A stretch of 64,000 nt of DNA, from contig NZ_JQJK01000008.1 in the NCBI RefSeq assembly GCF_000745485.1, forward strand, positions 1 through 64,000. Reading direction: 5' to 3'. Shown piece after piece: positions 37,374-47,647 of the stretch (position 1 is its first letter; the number at the start of each line of letters is the position of its first letter). The stretch is from Methanobacterium veterum (GTDB lineage: Archaea; Methanobacteriota; Methanobacteria; Methanobacteriales; Methanobacteriaceae). The notes under the pieces were generated by a model. That model was not told where the DNA came from. It saw only the letters and a list, made by a program, of their open reading frames with translations, and made no database searches. The position numbers were made by a program, and so were the translations under genes.

Positions 37374-37511
37374 TTAATTATACAAATTAATATGCTCAGT
37401 TCTGCTACAATTTGGACATATCCATATTTTCCAATCAGAGCGTAACTTTTTATATAGTTTCCCCCTGCCCGATTTGCCACAATAGCTGCATTTTCTAGTT
37501 TCATACTTCAA
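37374..37511 (-). CDS. Tiny zinc-ribbon protein (45 aa)
   Basis: A minus-strand gene starting at TTG 37511, 4 nt after a GGTGAAAT ribosome-binding site, encodes MKYETRKCSYCGKSGRGK, then a basic linker, then IWICPNCSRTEHINLYN. Two CxxC pairs 24 residues apart make a zinc ribbon of the kind that binds nucleic acid or protein. A longer 61-codon frame overlapping it in another phase (37319-37504) lacks such features and is rejected. The function is unknown. Confidence 0.7.
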   Translation of the reverse strand: MKYETRKCSYCGKSGRGKLYKKLRSDWKIWICPNCSRTEHINLYN

Positions 37512-37968
37512 GATTTCACCCACAATATGTTATTAAATATACATAGTTTTTTATGATTTTAATATGTATTATATCATTTATATTAATTATTATTTAAAAA
37601 TAGATCAATAATTAAAAAAATATAATGCAGTGAAACTAATGAATACTGTTTCTTTCCATCTTTTTTGAGAAATTAATGAATTAAATAATTTCGTTTAGAT
37701 AATTATGTAATTAATTTAACTTATTTTATTTTCAGTAATTTCATGTAATAAAAACAGTATGTTGATATATGAGAAAAAACAAAAAAAAGAGTAGAACCTC
37801 AATAAATCAAATAATACTTTGATTGAGATTCATATATCAAAAACAGGTTAAAATTTTCTGTTTCAATGCGAAAATTAAGGCCATATTAAAGTATATCACT
37901 TTAAGTGAGTTAAAAAGCAATTGTATCTAAAAAATAAAGGATTAAGCTAAGTTATGGAGATGAAAAAA
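37512..37968. other. Intergenic region
   Basis: AT-rich spacer. A TATA-like GTATATCAC (about 37889) lies 80 nt before the AhpD-like gene. No gene or repeat is seen. Confidence 0.35.
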
Positions 37969-38316
37969 ATGAAAGAAGAAGTATTTTTCAGCAAAGGAAT
38001 GCCTCATGTTAAAAAAGATTATCCAGACCTTTATGAAGCAATTGTACATTTAAATAATGCCACATATACCGGTAAAACCCTAGATTATAAAACTCAAAAG
38101 TTAATAGCCATAGCAGTAAATGCAGCAGCTTCTGATGACAGGGCAATAAGAAAACAAATGGTAAGCGGAATGAAAGAACTCGGAATTACAAAAGATGAGA
38201 TAATGGACGCTTTAAGGGTTGTCCTGTTAACTGCAGGGAAACCAGCATTTACCAAATCAGTTGCAATACTATATAAATTACTTGAAGACCCAGAAATGGT
38301 AAAATGTATTAAATGA
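37969..38316 (+). CDS. Carboxymuconolactone-decarboxylase-like (AhpD fold) protein
   Basis: A protein of about 115 residues with the all-helical CMD/AhpD fold: YPDLYEAIVHLNNATYTGKTLDYKTQKLIAIAVNAAASDDRAIRKQM, then GMKELGITKDEIMDALRVVLLTAGKPAF. The usual CxxC redox pair is absent (the site reads ASDDRA), so it is probably not a peroxidase. Related archaeal proteins have unknown roles. Start is the ATG 8 nt after GGAGATG, five codons inside the longest frame. Confidence 0.75.
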   Translation: MKEEVFFSKGMPHVKKDYPDLYEAIVHLNNATYTGKTLDYKTQKLIAIAVNAAASDDRAIRKQMVSGMKELGITKDEIMDALRVVLLTAGKPAFTKSVAILYKLLEDPEMVKCIK

Positions 38317-38422
38317 TTTTTTTTAAACAAATTTATTTTAATAATCCCCTATTTATTTTTAATAAGATATGGATACAGATTAAACCCAATAAACTTATTT
38401 TAGAAAGTACTAAAGAAAAATC

Positions 38423-40081
38423 ATGAACTTTCAGTATTCCCCCTATGGCGCCATACTAATGGTAAGCGCATTCATAATTTTATCTTTAGGTATTTACAGT
38501 TATAAAAAACGTTCATCCACATTACATACTTACTTCATTTTTTTCATGATATCCATATTTTTATGGTGCCTTGGAGCAGGAATGGAATTTTTCAGCATTG
38601 CAATATGGGCAAAGGTATTCTGGATTAAAGTTACTTACTTTGGAGTAGCTACAGTTGCACCCCTCTGGTTTATATTTGTATTAAACTATGCTAATTATGA
38701 GAAATATTTAAAACCTACCTACATCAGGCTTCTTTTCTTGATACCCGCTATCATTATAATTATGGCATTTACAAATGAATGGCACGGATTGCTGTGGCCA
38801 AATATAATCCCAACTTCCAGCCAGCCAGGAGCTGTTTTAATTTACGAACACGGCCCTATTTTTTTCATCAACATGATATACAGTTTCTCCCTGACTATAA
38901 TAGGACTAATTATTTTAATTAAAACATTAATAAAGTCTTCTAGAAAGTATCGACAACAGATTTCCATTTTAATAATGGTTGGGTTAATACCATTAATTTT
39001 TAGCAGTCTTTATGCATTTCACGTTCTCCCCATTGTAGGGCTAGATTTCTCCCCATTTGCACTTGTCATAGCTGGAATGCTGCTTGCTTTAAGTATTTTC
39101 AAGTTCCATTTCCTTGATATTCTTCCAGTAGCCCATAAAATACTATTTAAAAATATGGTCAACGGTGTTCTGGTCTTTGATGATAATGAAAAGTTAATGG
39201 AAGTAAATTCTGCTGCCAGTCTAATAGGTATAAGCCAGGAAGATATTAACAGGAATGCAGATGAAGTTTTCGGCAAATTTGAAGAACTTAAATCAGTTTA
39301 CATGGCACGTAAGTCCGAATCAGAGGTATTTTTAGGAGAACCATTAAATCAATGGATTCAAGCTCAGATTACCCCCATCTACGATGATGAAGATATATTT
39401 CAGGGACATTTGCTAATAATTCAGGACATAAATAAACGCAAAAAACTGGAAGATGAATTAAAAAAATCACTGGAAGAAAAAGATCTCATGATGAAAGAAA
39501 TTCATCACAGAGTCAAGAACAACTTCATGATTATACAGAGCCTCCTTCAATTACAATCACGGCATATAAACGATGAAGATGTTTTAGAGATTTTTAAAGA
39601 AAGTCAAAATCGGATTAAATCAATGGCATTTGTCCATCAGCGTTTGTACCAGCATGATAACCTCAAAAAAATTAATTTCGGAGATTATCCTGAAACTTTA
39701 GCTTCGGATATTTTCAAAAGTTATGTGAGCAAACCAGATCAAATAATATTAGATATAGATACAGAAGATGTTGCACTAGATATAGATACAGCTATTCCCC
39801 TGGGGTTAATTCTAAATGAGCTGATTTCTAACAGCTTAAAATATGCATTTTCAGATGGTAGAAACGGCCGATTAATGGTTAAATCTTATTTAAAAGGCAG
39901 TAAATACGGTTTAATAGTCAGTGATGATGGAATAGGGCTCCCAGAAGGATTAGATTACAAAAAATCAGATTCTTTAGGCTTAAAATTAATACACAGTTTA
40001 TCTGATCAAATAGGGGCAGATGTTAAATTAGATACAACAAATGGAACTAAATTTGAAATTACATTTGAAGTCAAAAACTAA
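38423..40081 (+). CDS. Seven-helix membrane sensor histidine kinase
   Basis: A 552-residue protein. Residues 1-225 have seven hydrophobic helices of the HisKA_7TM type (FWIKVTYFGVATVAPLWFIFVLNYANYEK, FTNEWHGLLWP). A PAS-like domain spans about 240-340. HisKA_2 has EIHHRVKNN (His361/362), and the HATPase domain has NELISNSLKYAF and DDGIGLPEG, ending GTKFEITFEVK. It senses an unknown membrane or extracellular cue. The catalytic core is closely related to the kinases at 9.1 and 33.6 kb but without the palindrome insertion of the latter. It lies alone, with no response regulator adjacent. Confidence 0.9.
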   Translation: MNFQYSPYGAILMVSAFIILSLGIYSYKKRSSTLHTYFIFFMISIFLWCLGAGMEFFSIAIWAKVFWIKVTYFGVATVAPLWFIFVLNYANYEKYLKPTYIRLLFLIPAIIIIMAFTNEWHGLLWPNIIPTSSQPGAVLIYEHGPIFFINMIYSFSLTIIGLIILIKTLIKSSRKYRQQISILIMVGLIPLIFSSLYAFHVLPIVGLDFSPFALVIAGMLLALSIFKFHFLDILPVAHKILFKNMVNGVLVFDDNEKLMEVNSAASLIGISQEDINRNADEVFGKFEELKSVYMARKSESEVFLGEPLNQWIQAQITPIYDDEDIFQGHLLIIQDINKRKKLEDELKKSLEEKDLMMKEIHHRVKNNFMIIQSLLQLQSRHINDEDVLEIFKESQNRIKSMAFVHQRLYQHDNLKKINFGDYPETLASDIFKSYVSKPDQIILDIDTEDVALDIDTAIPLGLILNELISNSLKYAFSDGRNGRLMVKSYLKGSKYGLIVSDDGIGLPEGLDYKKSDSLGLKLIHSLSDQIGADVKLDTTNGTKFEITFEVKN

Positions 40082-40278
40082 ATTTAACATCTAAAATACC
40101 ACCACAAATTAAAAATAAATATAAAAAAATATATTTTCTCTATTTACAACTTAATAATAGACATAACCATTAAATAATCTTTTTAGCAGTTTTTTATACA
40201 ATAACAATCCATAGTAATTTTTTAGAAAATTTTAAATAATACATTAACTAATATAAATAATACAAAGGAGGTAATCAA

Positions 40279-40512
40279 ATGGTAAATGCAATAGTCGCTG
40301 CATTAATGTCTTTAATAATTCCAGGAACAGGCCAGATAGTATCTGGCGAAGTTAAAAAAGGAATACTATTTCTAGCCATTGAAATTGTATTATACATACT
40401 ATTCCTCACAGTAAGCCCATCCATAGTTATCATATCATTCCTATTTGCCATATATGCCGCATATGACGCATATAAGGGGGCAAAATCAGATCCACATGCA
40501 TCTGCAGTATAA
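40279..40512 (+). CDS. Small membrane protein with TM2-like fold (77 aa)
   Basis: Two membrane helices with a Pro-Gly turn: SLIIPGTGQIVSGEVKKGILFLAIEIVLYILF, then SIVIISFLFAIYAAYDAYKGAK. The PGxGQ...G...KG pattern resembles TM2-domain and related small archaeal membrane proteins. The function is unknown. A strong AAAGGAGGTAATCAA site precedes the ATG, suggesting good expression. Confidence 0.65.
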   Translation: MVNAIVAALMSLIIPGTGQIVSGEVKKGILFLAIEIVLYILFLTVSPSIVIISFLFAIYAAYDAYKGAKSDPHASAV

Positions 40513-40869
40513 CAAATAATTCCTTTTTCATTTTATTTCTAAAAAAGAATTCATTAATTACAGAATTAGTTAAACATGCAGTATTATAAGCATTTTTAGA
40601 TCTAATTTATCAAATACACCTTACTAATTAACCCAATGATCACCATTTGAAATAACAACTTAAAAACAGTAATTCTTGTACTTTTAACAATAAATTTATA
40701 TCCTGAAAATGAATAAAATCATTTACATGATCACTTTTAATTTTGGTTTAAAGCACAACCTTTTTATACTAACTTATTCTAATAATTGATCATCACCAAT
40801 GGTGAAAACAACTTTTTTTGGGATATAATCCCACGGATGTGGCGCAAGCTGAACAAAAGAGGTGTTTTA
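40513..40869 (+). promoter_or_regulatory. Promoter and structured leader of rpl15e
   Basis: A TATA element (CCTTTTTATACTAAC, about 40758-40772) is followed by a leader of roughly 80 nt before the L15e ATG. The leader can form TCACC/GGTGA (40786-40803) and GGGAT/ATCCC (40820-40832). It contains AUGGUGA- and CUGA-like boxes, a weak resemblance to C/D-box or K-turn elements. A reading frame through the leader in phase with L15e is not a convincing N-terminal extension. The left part of the gap is featureless. Confidence 0.4.
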
Positions 40870-41415
40870 ATGTATAAATATATAAGAGACGCATGGAAAA
40901 ATCCAAGCGATTCCTTCGTCAAGGAGCTTATGCAACAGAGAGCTCCTCAGTGGAGAAGGGAAAGCGTAATTCAGAGAATAGACAGACCTACAAGACTTGA
41001 CAGAGCAAGGTCTTTAGGATATAAAGCTAAAAAAGGATATGTTGTTGTAAGGACCCGAGTTAGGAGAGGTGGAAGAAGAAAAACAAGATTCACCGCCGGT
41101 AGAAAACCTAAAAGACAGGGTGTCAACAAAATAACCCCTGCAAAATCCATTAAAAGGATTGCAGAAGAAAGAGTAGCCAAAAGGTACCCGAACTTAGAAG
41201 TTTTAAACTCATACTGGGTATGGGAAGATGGAAAATTCAAATTTTTTGAAGTTATACTAGTTGATCCAAACAGTCCATCAATTAAAGCGGATAAAAACAT
41301 AAACTGGATCTGTGAAAAACAGCACACAAGCCGTGCGCTTCGTGGACTCACAAGTGAAGGTAAAAAAACCCGTGGACTTCGAGGAAAAGGTAAAGGCGCT
41401 GAAAAGGCCAGATAA
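40870..41415 (+). CDS. rpl15e: Ribosomal protein L15e
   Basis: A 181-residue large-subunit protein, highly basic. It starts [14 protein letters not shown] and includes [74 protein letters not shown] and the [22 protein letters not shown] tail. The start is the ATG after GAGGTGTTTTA, well inside the longest frame. It heads the run of RNA-processing genes downstream. Confidence 0.96.
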   Translation: MYKYIRDAWKNPSDSFVKELMQQRAPQWRRESVIQRIDRPTRLDRARSLGYKAKKGYVVVRTRVRRGGRRKTRFTAGRKPKRQGVNKITPAKSIKRIAEERVAKRYPNLEVLNSYWVWEDGKFKFFEVILVDPNSPSIKADKNINWICEKQHTSRALRGLTSEGKKTRGLRGKGKGAEKAR

Positions 41416-41457
41416 GCCTTAAATTATTTTTTTTAGCAAAATAAAGGAAAAATATCC

Positions 41458-41880
41458 ATGATCCATAACATTTCATATCGTGTATTTGTTTATGGAACAG
41501 AAAATGAGGAAAAAGTGAAAGGGGCAGTCAAAACCCTCTTTCCCAATTCTCATCCTCAAACTGATACTACAGAAGGCTATTTTAAAAATCCTGTTTTAAT
41601 ATTACATGATAAAATATCCAAAAACCGTGAAATTAAAAATTTTATCATGATATTAAAAGAAATTGACGCTGCCAGTAAAAAACGACTTCTCAGTGGACTG
41701 GAAAATAAAATGGATGAGCGAGGAAATTTGTTCTTAAGATTTAATAAACAGAGAGCATACCTTGGAGATTTAAAGATAATCGAACATGGAGATGCAATAC
41801 ACGTTAAAATAAATATAGCTGCTTATCCTGCAAAAAAAGAAAACGCAATGGAAATTGCAAGGGATATTTTTGGTGCATAA
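41458..41880 (+). CDS. RNA-binding protein (UPF0201/DUF54-like, exosome-associated family)
   Basis: A 140-residue protein: SYRVFVYGTENEEKVKGAVKTLFP, then SKKRLLSGLENKMDERGNLFLRFNKQRAYLGDLKI, then DAIHVKINIAAYPAKKENAMEIARDIFG. This is the archaeal PF01877-type RNA-binding domain, usually encoded beside L15e and RNase P or exosome genes, as here. It probably binds structured RNA in processing or ribosome assembly. The stop is 2 nt before the rnp3 ATG. Confidence 0.8.
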   Translation: MIHNISYRVFVYGTENEEKVKGAVKTLFPNSHPQTDTTEGYFKNPVLILHDKISKNREIKNFIMILKEIDAASKKRLLSGLENKMDERGNLFLRFNKQRAYLGDLKIIEHGDAIHVKINIAAYPAKKENAMEIARDIFGA

Positions 41881-41882
41881 TT

Positions 41883-42560
41883 ATGTTTTTTGATTTTCAT
41901 GTTCACAATACCCATTTAGCCCGCGAAGCCAAACGGCTAGGATACAGCGGAATTGCACTTATACAATCTTCCAAAAATTATAATAAAACCGTCAGTATCA
42001 ACCCGCAAGATGATTTCAGCGTCTTCAGTGGTGTTGAAATATATGCAAAAAATCCTGAAGATTTAAGAAAGAAAGTTCAAAAATTTAGAGAACACAACGA
42101 AGTTTTAATAGTAAACGGCGGCGATATAAAAATAAACAGAGCCGCATGTGAAGATCCGCGGGTCGATATACTGGCACATCCCTACAAAAATAGAAGAGAC
42201 AGTGGGATAAACCATGTAGTTGCAAAGAAAGCCGCAGAAAACAATGTTGCAATTGAACTCAGTATTAATTCTATGATTAAAACACGCTTATCACTAAGAG
42301 CAAAAATTCTAAGTCAATTCAGGCAAATTTTAAAGCTCCAGCGAAAATTCAAATTTCCACTAATAATTACAAGTAATGCTTATTCTATATATGATCTCAG
42401 GACTCCTGAAGATATAACTGCCTTTGCAGGCTGCCTGGAAATGACCCATGACGAAATTATAAGTTCATTATCTAAAAATCCTGCAGATATAATAGAACGG
42501 AGCAGGATAAGGAAAAATGTTATAGTACAAGGGGCTAGAACTATAGAACAGGATGATTAA
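41883..42560 (+). CDS. rnp3: RNase P protein component 3 (Rpp30/Rnp3)
   Basis: A 225-residue TIM-barrel-like protein: FFDFHVHNTHLAREAKRLGYSGIALIQSS, VLIVNGGDIKINRAACEDPRVDILAHPYKNRRDSGINHV, and the ALELS-type segment VAIELSINSMIK. It is the archaeal homologue of Rpp30 and pairs with Rnp2 in the RNase P holoenzyme that matures tRNA 5' ends. Its 3' end overlaps or abuts rnp2. Confidence 0.93.
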   Translation: MFFDFHVHNTHLAREAKRLGYSGIALIQSSKNYNKTVSINPQDDFSVFSGVEIYAKNPEDLRKKVQKFREHNEVLIVNGGDIKINRAACEDPRVDILAHPYKNRRDSGINHVVAKKAAENNVAIELSINSMIKTRLSLRAKILSQFRQILKLQRKFKFPLIITSNAYSIYDLRTPEDITAFAGCLEMTHDEIISSLSKNPADIIERSRIRKNVIVQGARTIEQDD

Positions 42561-42561
42561 G

Positions 42562-42933
42562 ATGAAGCTTAAAATACTGCCCCCTACACTAAGGAATGAT
42601 AAAAGATACATCTCATTTGAAGCTGTATCAGAAGTACCTTTGGGTAAAGAAGACGTGATCTCGCTGGTATGGGAATCTTCATTGAATTTCCACGGCGAAT
42701 GTAAGACAAGTAAATTTGATCTGTGGGTTATGAGGATCTGGTCCCTCAAATCAGCTGATGATAAGAATATAATTAAAGGAATTCTCCAGTGTAATAGAGA
42801 AGAAGTAAGTTCAGTAAGAGCAGCGATCTTGCTTGTAAATAAATTTAAAGGCAAACGAGTAGTCTTTCATACCATCGGTATTTCCGGAACAATCAAAGCC
42901 GGAATAAAAAAGTTTATTAAACTAGAAAAATAA
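42562..42933 (+). CDS. rnp2: RNase P protein component 2 (Pop5/Rnp2)
   Basis: A protein of about 123 residues: KLKILPPTLRNDKRYISFEAVSE, WVMRIWSLKSADDKNIIKGILQCNREEVSSVRAAILLV and VVFHTIGISGTIKAGIKKF, matching Pop5. With Rnp3 it forms the catalytic-domain-binding pair of archaeal RNase P. The ATG at 42562 with GGATGATT upstream is preferred over the ATG at 42553, which lies inside rnp3. Confidence 0.92.
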   Translation: MKLKILPPTLRNDKRYISFEAVSEVPLGKEDVISLVWESSLNFHGECKTSKFDLWVMRIWSLKSADDKNIIKGILQCNREEVSSVRAAILLVNKFKGKRVVFHTIGISGTIKAGIKKFIKLEK

Positions 42934-43141
42934 CATAAATAAATAGTTTTTAATTTAAATCTGAATTTGTTTAAATTCGCTACTATTACCCTTTTAACTT
43001 ATATTTAAAACTGAGTTTAAATGAGTAGTTTTAATTAATTTAATAAATAAATACATATAAGTAAAGTATTAAATCTAGTATAAGTTATATTGAGAAATCA
43101 AATTCATTTAATAAATCGAAAAATAATAGAGAGGTATATAT

Positions 43142-43909
<768 letters not shown>

Positions 43910-43911
43910 AA

Positions 43912-44607
43912 ATGGTCACTCTTGAAGATTCAGTTATAGCCCGTCTGGAATACTACGGAGAACGTTTTGAAATCTTAGTAGATCCAGATCTTGCTTCCGA
44001 GTTTAAAAGAGGCAAAAACATACCATTAGAGGAAATACTAGCTGTTGAAGAGATATTTAAAGATGTTAAGAAGGGAGATAAAGCATCTGAAGAATCAATG
44101 AATAAAGCTTTTAATAGTACAGATCCTCTAGAAGCTGCAGCCTTAATACTTAAAAAAGGCCAGGTACAGTTAACTGCCCAGCAGCGAAAAGAAATGTTAG
44201 AAGAGAAAAGAAAGAAAATTATTGCAAAAATAACAAGAGAAGCCATAAATCCACAGACAAGACTTCCTCATCCTGCAAGAAGAATTGAAAAAGCCATGGA
44301 AGAGGCTAAAGTTCATATTGATCCATTTAAAAGTGTTGATGAACAGGTAAATATTGTTCTTAAAGCCATTCGTGTTAAAATACCAATAAGATTTGAACAT
44401 GTAAATGTAGCAATTAGAATTCCTGGAGATTACGCAGGAAAAGTATATTCTGTAATTTCAGATTTTGGAAAAACAAAAAAAGAAGAATGGCAAAAAGACG
44501 GATCATGGATCGCTGTGGTTGAAGTACCTGGTGGCCTACAGGAGAGCTTTGACAGGAAGTTAAGCGAACTTACAGGCGGACAGGTGGAAACCAAAATAGT
44601 AAAATAA
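43912..44607 (+). CDS. SBDS/Sdo1 ribosome maturation protein
   Basis: A 231-residue orthologue of the Shwachman-Bodian-Diamond protein: [47 protein letters not shown] in the FYSH domain, then [56 protein letters not shown], then a ferredoxin-like C-terminal domain. It releases the anti-association factor aIF6 from large subunits. The neighbourhood psmA-SBDS-rrp4 is conserved in euryarchaea. Confidence 0.95.
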   Translation: MVTLEDSVIARLEYYGERFEILVDPDLASEFKRGKNIPLEEILAVEEIFKDVKKGDKASEESMNKAFNSTDPLEAAALILKKGQVQLTAQQRKEMLEEKRKKIIAKITREAINPQTRLPHPARRIEKAMEEAKVHIDPFKSVDEQVNIVLKAIRVKIPIRFEHVNVAIRIPGDYAGKVYSVISDFGKTKKEEWQKDGSWIAVVEVPGGLQESFDRKLSELTGGQVETKIVK

Positions 44608-44757
44608 TAACTTCGTTGTAGTGAAGAGCTCAGTTTATTTAAACTTATAATTGAATATAATTTTTATCTTCAATCTGTTTCATAATGCCATGAGATAAAG
44701 TTTAAACACGATACTTCACTATAATTTTATGGCTTTCCACTTTAAAGGAGGCAGAAC

Positions 44758-45473
44758 GTGATATTTGTAGAAGATAAAGCTTTAGTGGTTCCAGGAGATA
44801 TTCTTGCAGATGAAGAATATCATACAGGAAGAGGAACGTTTAAAGAAGGTAACAATATATGTTCATCTCTTGTTGGTTTAGTTGCTATAAGGGATAAAAA
44901 AATAAGTGTTATTCCCCTGCAGAGCAAATATATTCCAAAAAGAGGAGACGTCGTAATTGGTGAAGTTACCGATATAAGATTTTCAATGTGGAATTAGACA
45001 TAAACTCCCCATATTCAGGATTTTTACCTGCTTCAGACGTTTTTGGAAAAGAGAAGAGAGATTTAAACAAGGCATTTAATGTCGGCGATGTTTTATTTTT
45101 AAGAGTTGTTGATGTTGATGAAGTTAAAAAGGTAAAACTGGGTTTAAAAGGTAGAGGACTTGGCAAATTTAGAGGTGGAATTTTAATCTACATAACCCCA
45201 ACAAAAGTACCACGGCTCATTGGTAAGAAAGGATCTATGATCAACATGATAAAAGATGAAACAAAATGTGATATCATCGTAGGTCAAAATGGTGTGGTAT
45301 GGGTTAAAGGCGAACCGCAGATGGAAAGGGTTGCGGAAAAAGTTATAAATATGATAGAAGATCAGGCCCACACCTCTGGACTTACAGATAGAGTAAGAAA
45401 CATGCTTTCTGAACTTCTTGGTAAAGAAATAGAAGAAGTTGAAGAAGTCCCTGAGCCAGATGTAAATGAATAA
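44758..45473 (+). CDS. rrp4: Exosome RNA-binding subunit Rrp4, split by a frame break
   Basis: The first frame (44758-44997, GTG start after AAAGGAGGCAGAAC) gives [25 protein letters not shown] through [12 protein letters not shown]. The second (44988-45473) gives [17 protein letters not shown], the S1 domain, and a KH domain with [20 protein letters not shown]. Restoring one T in AATTTAGAC (read as AATTAGAC at 44990-44997) joins them into one Rrp4 of 238 residues. Rrp4 caps the exosome ring. Because it is normally single-copy and conserved, a sequencing error is the likeliest cause; a true break would leave no intact Rrp4 in this window. Confidence 0.9.
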
Positions 45474-45479
45474 ACAGGG

Positions 45480-46199
45480 GTGATTATTATCTTAACAAAC
45501 AATAATGACAATTTAAGGGCAGATGGAAGAGTATTCAATGAATTAAGACCATTAAAAATAGAAGCAGGTGTTTTAGAAAAAGCAGATGGATCTGCATATC
45601 TCGAGATAGGGGGCAATAAAATTCTTGCTGCTGTTTATGGTCCAAGGGAATTACATGTAAGACGTATAATGAGGCCTGACATGGCAGTCATAAGGTGCAG
45701 ATACAATATGGCGCCATTTTCTGTTGGAGAAAGAAAGAGGCCAGGACCAGACAGGAGATCTGTTGAGATATCTAAAATAACAGCAGACGCTTTAAGACCT
45801 GCCATATTTTTAGAAAAATTCCCAAGATCAACAATTGATGTATTTATAGAAATCCTCGAAGCTGAAGGTGGTACAAGATGTGCAGGAATAACTGCCGCTT
45901 CAGTAGCTCTAGCAGATGCAGGAATACCAATGAAAGATTTAGTTGCTTCCTGTGCAGCTGGAAAAGCTAACGGTAATGTAATACTGGATCTCTCCGAAGA
46001 TGAGGATAAAGAAGGTGAAGCTGATTTACCTATTGCTATTATGCCAAGATCTGGCGAAATAAGCCTTCTCCAGATGGATGGACATATGACACCTGATGAA
46101 TTTGATAAAGCATTAGATCTTGCAATTGAAGGATGTAAACAAATCAGTGAAGCGCAGAAAAATGCCATTAAAGATAGGTATGGTGAAGAAAATGGTTAA
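45480..46199 (+). CDS. rrp41: Exosome catalytic subunit Rrp41
   Basis: A protein of about 239 residues of the RNase PH type: [74 protein letters not shown] and [23 protein letters not shown], with the phosphate-binding and catalytic Asp region [20 protein letters not shown]. It is the active 3'-5' RNA phosphorolysis subunit of the exosome. The start is doubtful: GTG 45480 overlaps the AGGGGTGA ribosome-binding site, and no ATG/TTG lies at a better distance. Confidence 0.95.
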   Translation: MIIILTNNNDNLRADGRVFNELRPLKIEAGVLEKADGSAYLEIGGNKILAAVYGPRELHVRRIMRPDMAVIRCRYNMAPFSVGERKRPGPDRRSVEISKITADALRPAIFLEKFPRSTIDVFIEILEAEGGTRCAGITAASVALADAGIPMKDLVASCAAGKANGNVILDLSEDEDKEGEADLPIAIMPRSGEISLLQMDGHMTPDEFDKALDLAIEGCKQISEAQKNAIKDRYGEENG

Positions 46200-46983
46200 T
46201 ATAGTTCCTGAAATTACAAGAAAAAGTATAGTAGAACTTATTGAAAATGGGGAACGTGCAGACGGCAGATCAATGGATGAATACAGGGATATATCTGTTG
46301 AAGTTGGAGTAATTGAAAAAGCCGAAGGATCTGCAAGGGTTAAAATAGGTAACACTCAATTGATAGTAGGGATAAAACCTCAACTGGGTGAACCTTTTGC
46401 AGATACACCAAATGTAGGTGTACTAATGACCAATTCGGAATTGTTACCAATGGCATCCCCCTCATTTGAACCAGGCCCACCTGATGAAAGATCTGTAGAA
46501 CTTGCAAGAGTAACAGACCGTTGTCTAAGAGAAGGCCAAATTTTAGATCTTGAAAAATTGTGCATAATCGAAGGTGAAAAAGTATGGATGATATTTGTAG
46601 ATATCCATGTTTTAGATTATGATGGTAATTTAATGGACGCTGCAGTTTTAGGAAGTGTTGCTGCACTTACAAGTGCAAAGATACCAAATACAACCGTTGA
46701 AGATGATAAAATTGTCTTAGATGAAGAAAATCCTGTTGCATTACCTGTAAAAGAAAAACCTTTAATGTGTACATTTGCAAAGATAAATGGTGAACTGATT
46801 AATGACCCATCACTTGAGGAAGAAAATGTCATGAATGCCAGAATCTCAATAGGAGTAAGGGAAGATGGCAGTATTTGCGCAATGCAAAAAGGTGGGGAAA
46901 TGCCTCTAACCAAAGAAGAAATAATCAGTGCCGTTAACAGAACTATTGAAAAAACAAAAGAACTTAGAGAATATTTACCATAA
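46192..46983 (+). CDS. rrp42: Exosome subunit Rrp42
   Basis: A 263-residue RNase PH fold subunit, catalytically inactive partner of Rrp41: [100 protein letters not shown]. The start is the ATG after GGTGAAGAAA, which overlaps the rrp41 stop by 8 nt; the longer frame start lies inside rrp41. Together with Rrp41 it forms the hexameric exosome ring. Confidence 0.96.
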   Translation: MVNIVPEITRKSIVELIENGERADGRSMDEYRDISVEVGVIEKAEGSARVKIGNTQLIVGIKPQLGEPFADTPNVGVLMTNSELLPMASPSFEPGPPDERSVELARVTDRCLREGQILDLEKLCIIEGEKVWMIFVDIHVLDYDGNLMDAAVLGSVAALTSAKIPNTTVEDDKIVLDEENPVALPVKEKPLMCTFAKINGELINDPSLEEENVMNARISIGVREDGSICAMQKGGEMPLTKEEIISAVNRTIEKTKELREYLP

Positions 46984-47011
46984 ATTACTAAAAATTTACA
47001 AGGTGATTAAG

Positions 47012-47284
47012 ATGACAAGAACAAAGAAAGTAGGAGTAACTGGAAGGTTTGGCGCAAGATACGGAAGAAAAGCCAAAAGGACAGTTAAAGGTATAGAAGA
47101 AAAAATGAAAAAGGACCATGTATGTCCTAAATGTGATAGAATTGGTGTTAAAAGAGTAAGCACTGGTATATGGAAATGTAAAAAATGCGGAACTGTATTT
47201 ACAGGAGGAGCATACATTCCACAAACTCCAATGGCTAAAACAGCTGCAAGAAACATCAAAAGGATAGTTGGAGAAGGAAGTTAA
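47012..47284 (+). CDS. rpl37ae: Ribosomal protein L37Ae
   Basis: A 90-residue protein: [72 protein letters not shown]. The zinc ribbon is CPKC...CKKC. The ATG follows AAGGTGATTAAG; the longer frame begins within rrp42. In related archaea rpo12 follows immediately; here a 340-bp palindrome array separates them. Confidence 0.96.
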   Translation: MTRTKKVGVTGRFGARYGRKAKRTVKGIEEKMKKDHVCPKCDRIGVKRVSTGIWKCKKCGTVFTGGAYIPQTPMAKTAARNIKRIVGEGS

Positions 47285-47328
47285 TCCTTCTTGAACTCAA
47301 TATTTTTTTAAAAAATTTTTTGGATTTA

Positions 47329-47637
47329 GTAAAAAACTTCGTTTTTTACACGCCAAATATTAAAAATTTTTGGAGTTATCAAAATTTTTTATTTTGATAC
47401 AGCAAAATTTTTGAAAAAAATTTTGGGGTTGAGAAAATTCGTAGAATTTTCGAACTCAAATTATTGAAAATAATTTGAAGTCACCAAAATTTTTTATTTT
47501 GGTGCGACAAAAAAATTGAAAATTTTTTGGAGTTATCAAAATCTTAGATTTTGATACGACAAAAATTTCTGAAAGAAATTTTTGGAGTTGAGGAAATTCA
47601 TAGAATTTCCGAACTCAAATTATTGAAAATAATTTGG
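47329..47637. repeat. Large palindrome array inside the L37Ae-Rpo12 operon
   Basis: About twelve palindromes follow one another almost without gaps. Examples are GTAAAAAAC/GTTTTTTAC (loop TTC), CAAAATTTTT/AAAAATTTTG (loop GAA), TCAAATTATT/AATAATTTGA (loop GAA, twice), CACCAAAAT/ATTTTGGTG, TATCAAAATC/GATTTTGATA (loop TTA), CAAAAATTTCT/AGAAATTTTTG (loop GAA) and GAGGAAATTC/GAATTTCCG (loop ATA). The last is nested in an outer GAGTT/AACTC stem. Connectors are 4-8 nt, often GGAGTT or ACGAC. The transcript of this core operon must cross the array. Confidence 0.9.
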
Positions 47638-47647
47638 AGGTTTTAGC

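Noticed and set aside
37319..37504. 61-codon minus-strand frame
   Set aside because: The overlapping frame in another phase encodes a zinc ribbon with a good ribosome-binding site, so this one is a shadow.
40786..40869. N-terminal extension of L15e
   Set aside because: Family members begin at [10 protein letters not shown]; the ATG there has GAGGTG upstream, and the preceding DNA looks like a structured leader.
47285..47647. CRISPR array
   Set aside because: The repeated hairpins differ in sequence from unit to unit, with no constant repeat and no spacers of uniform length; no cas genes are in the window.
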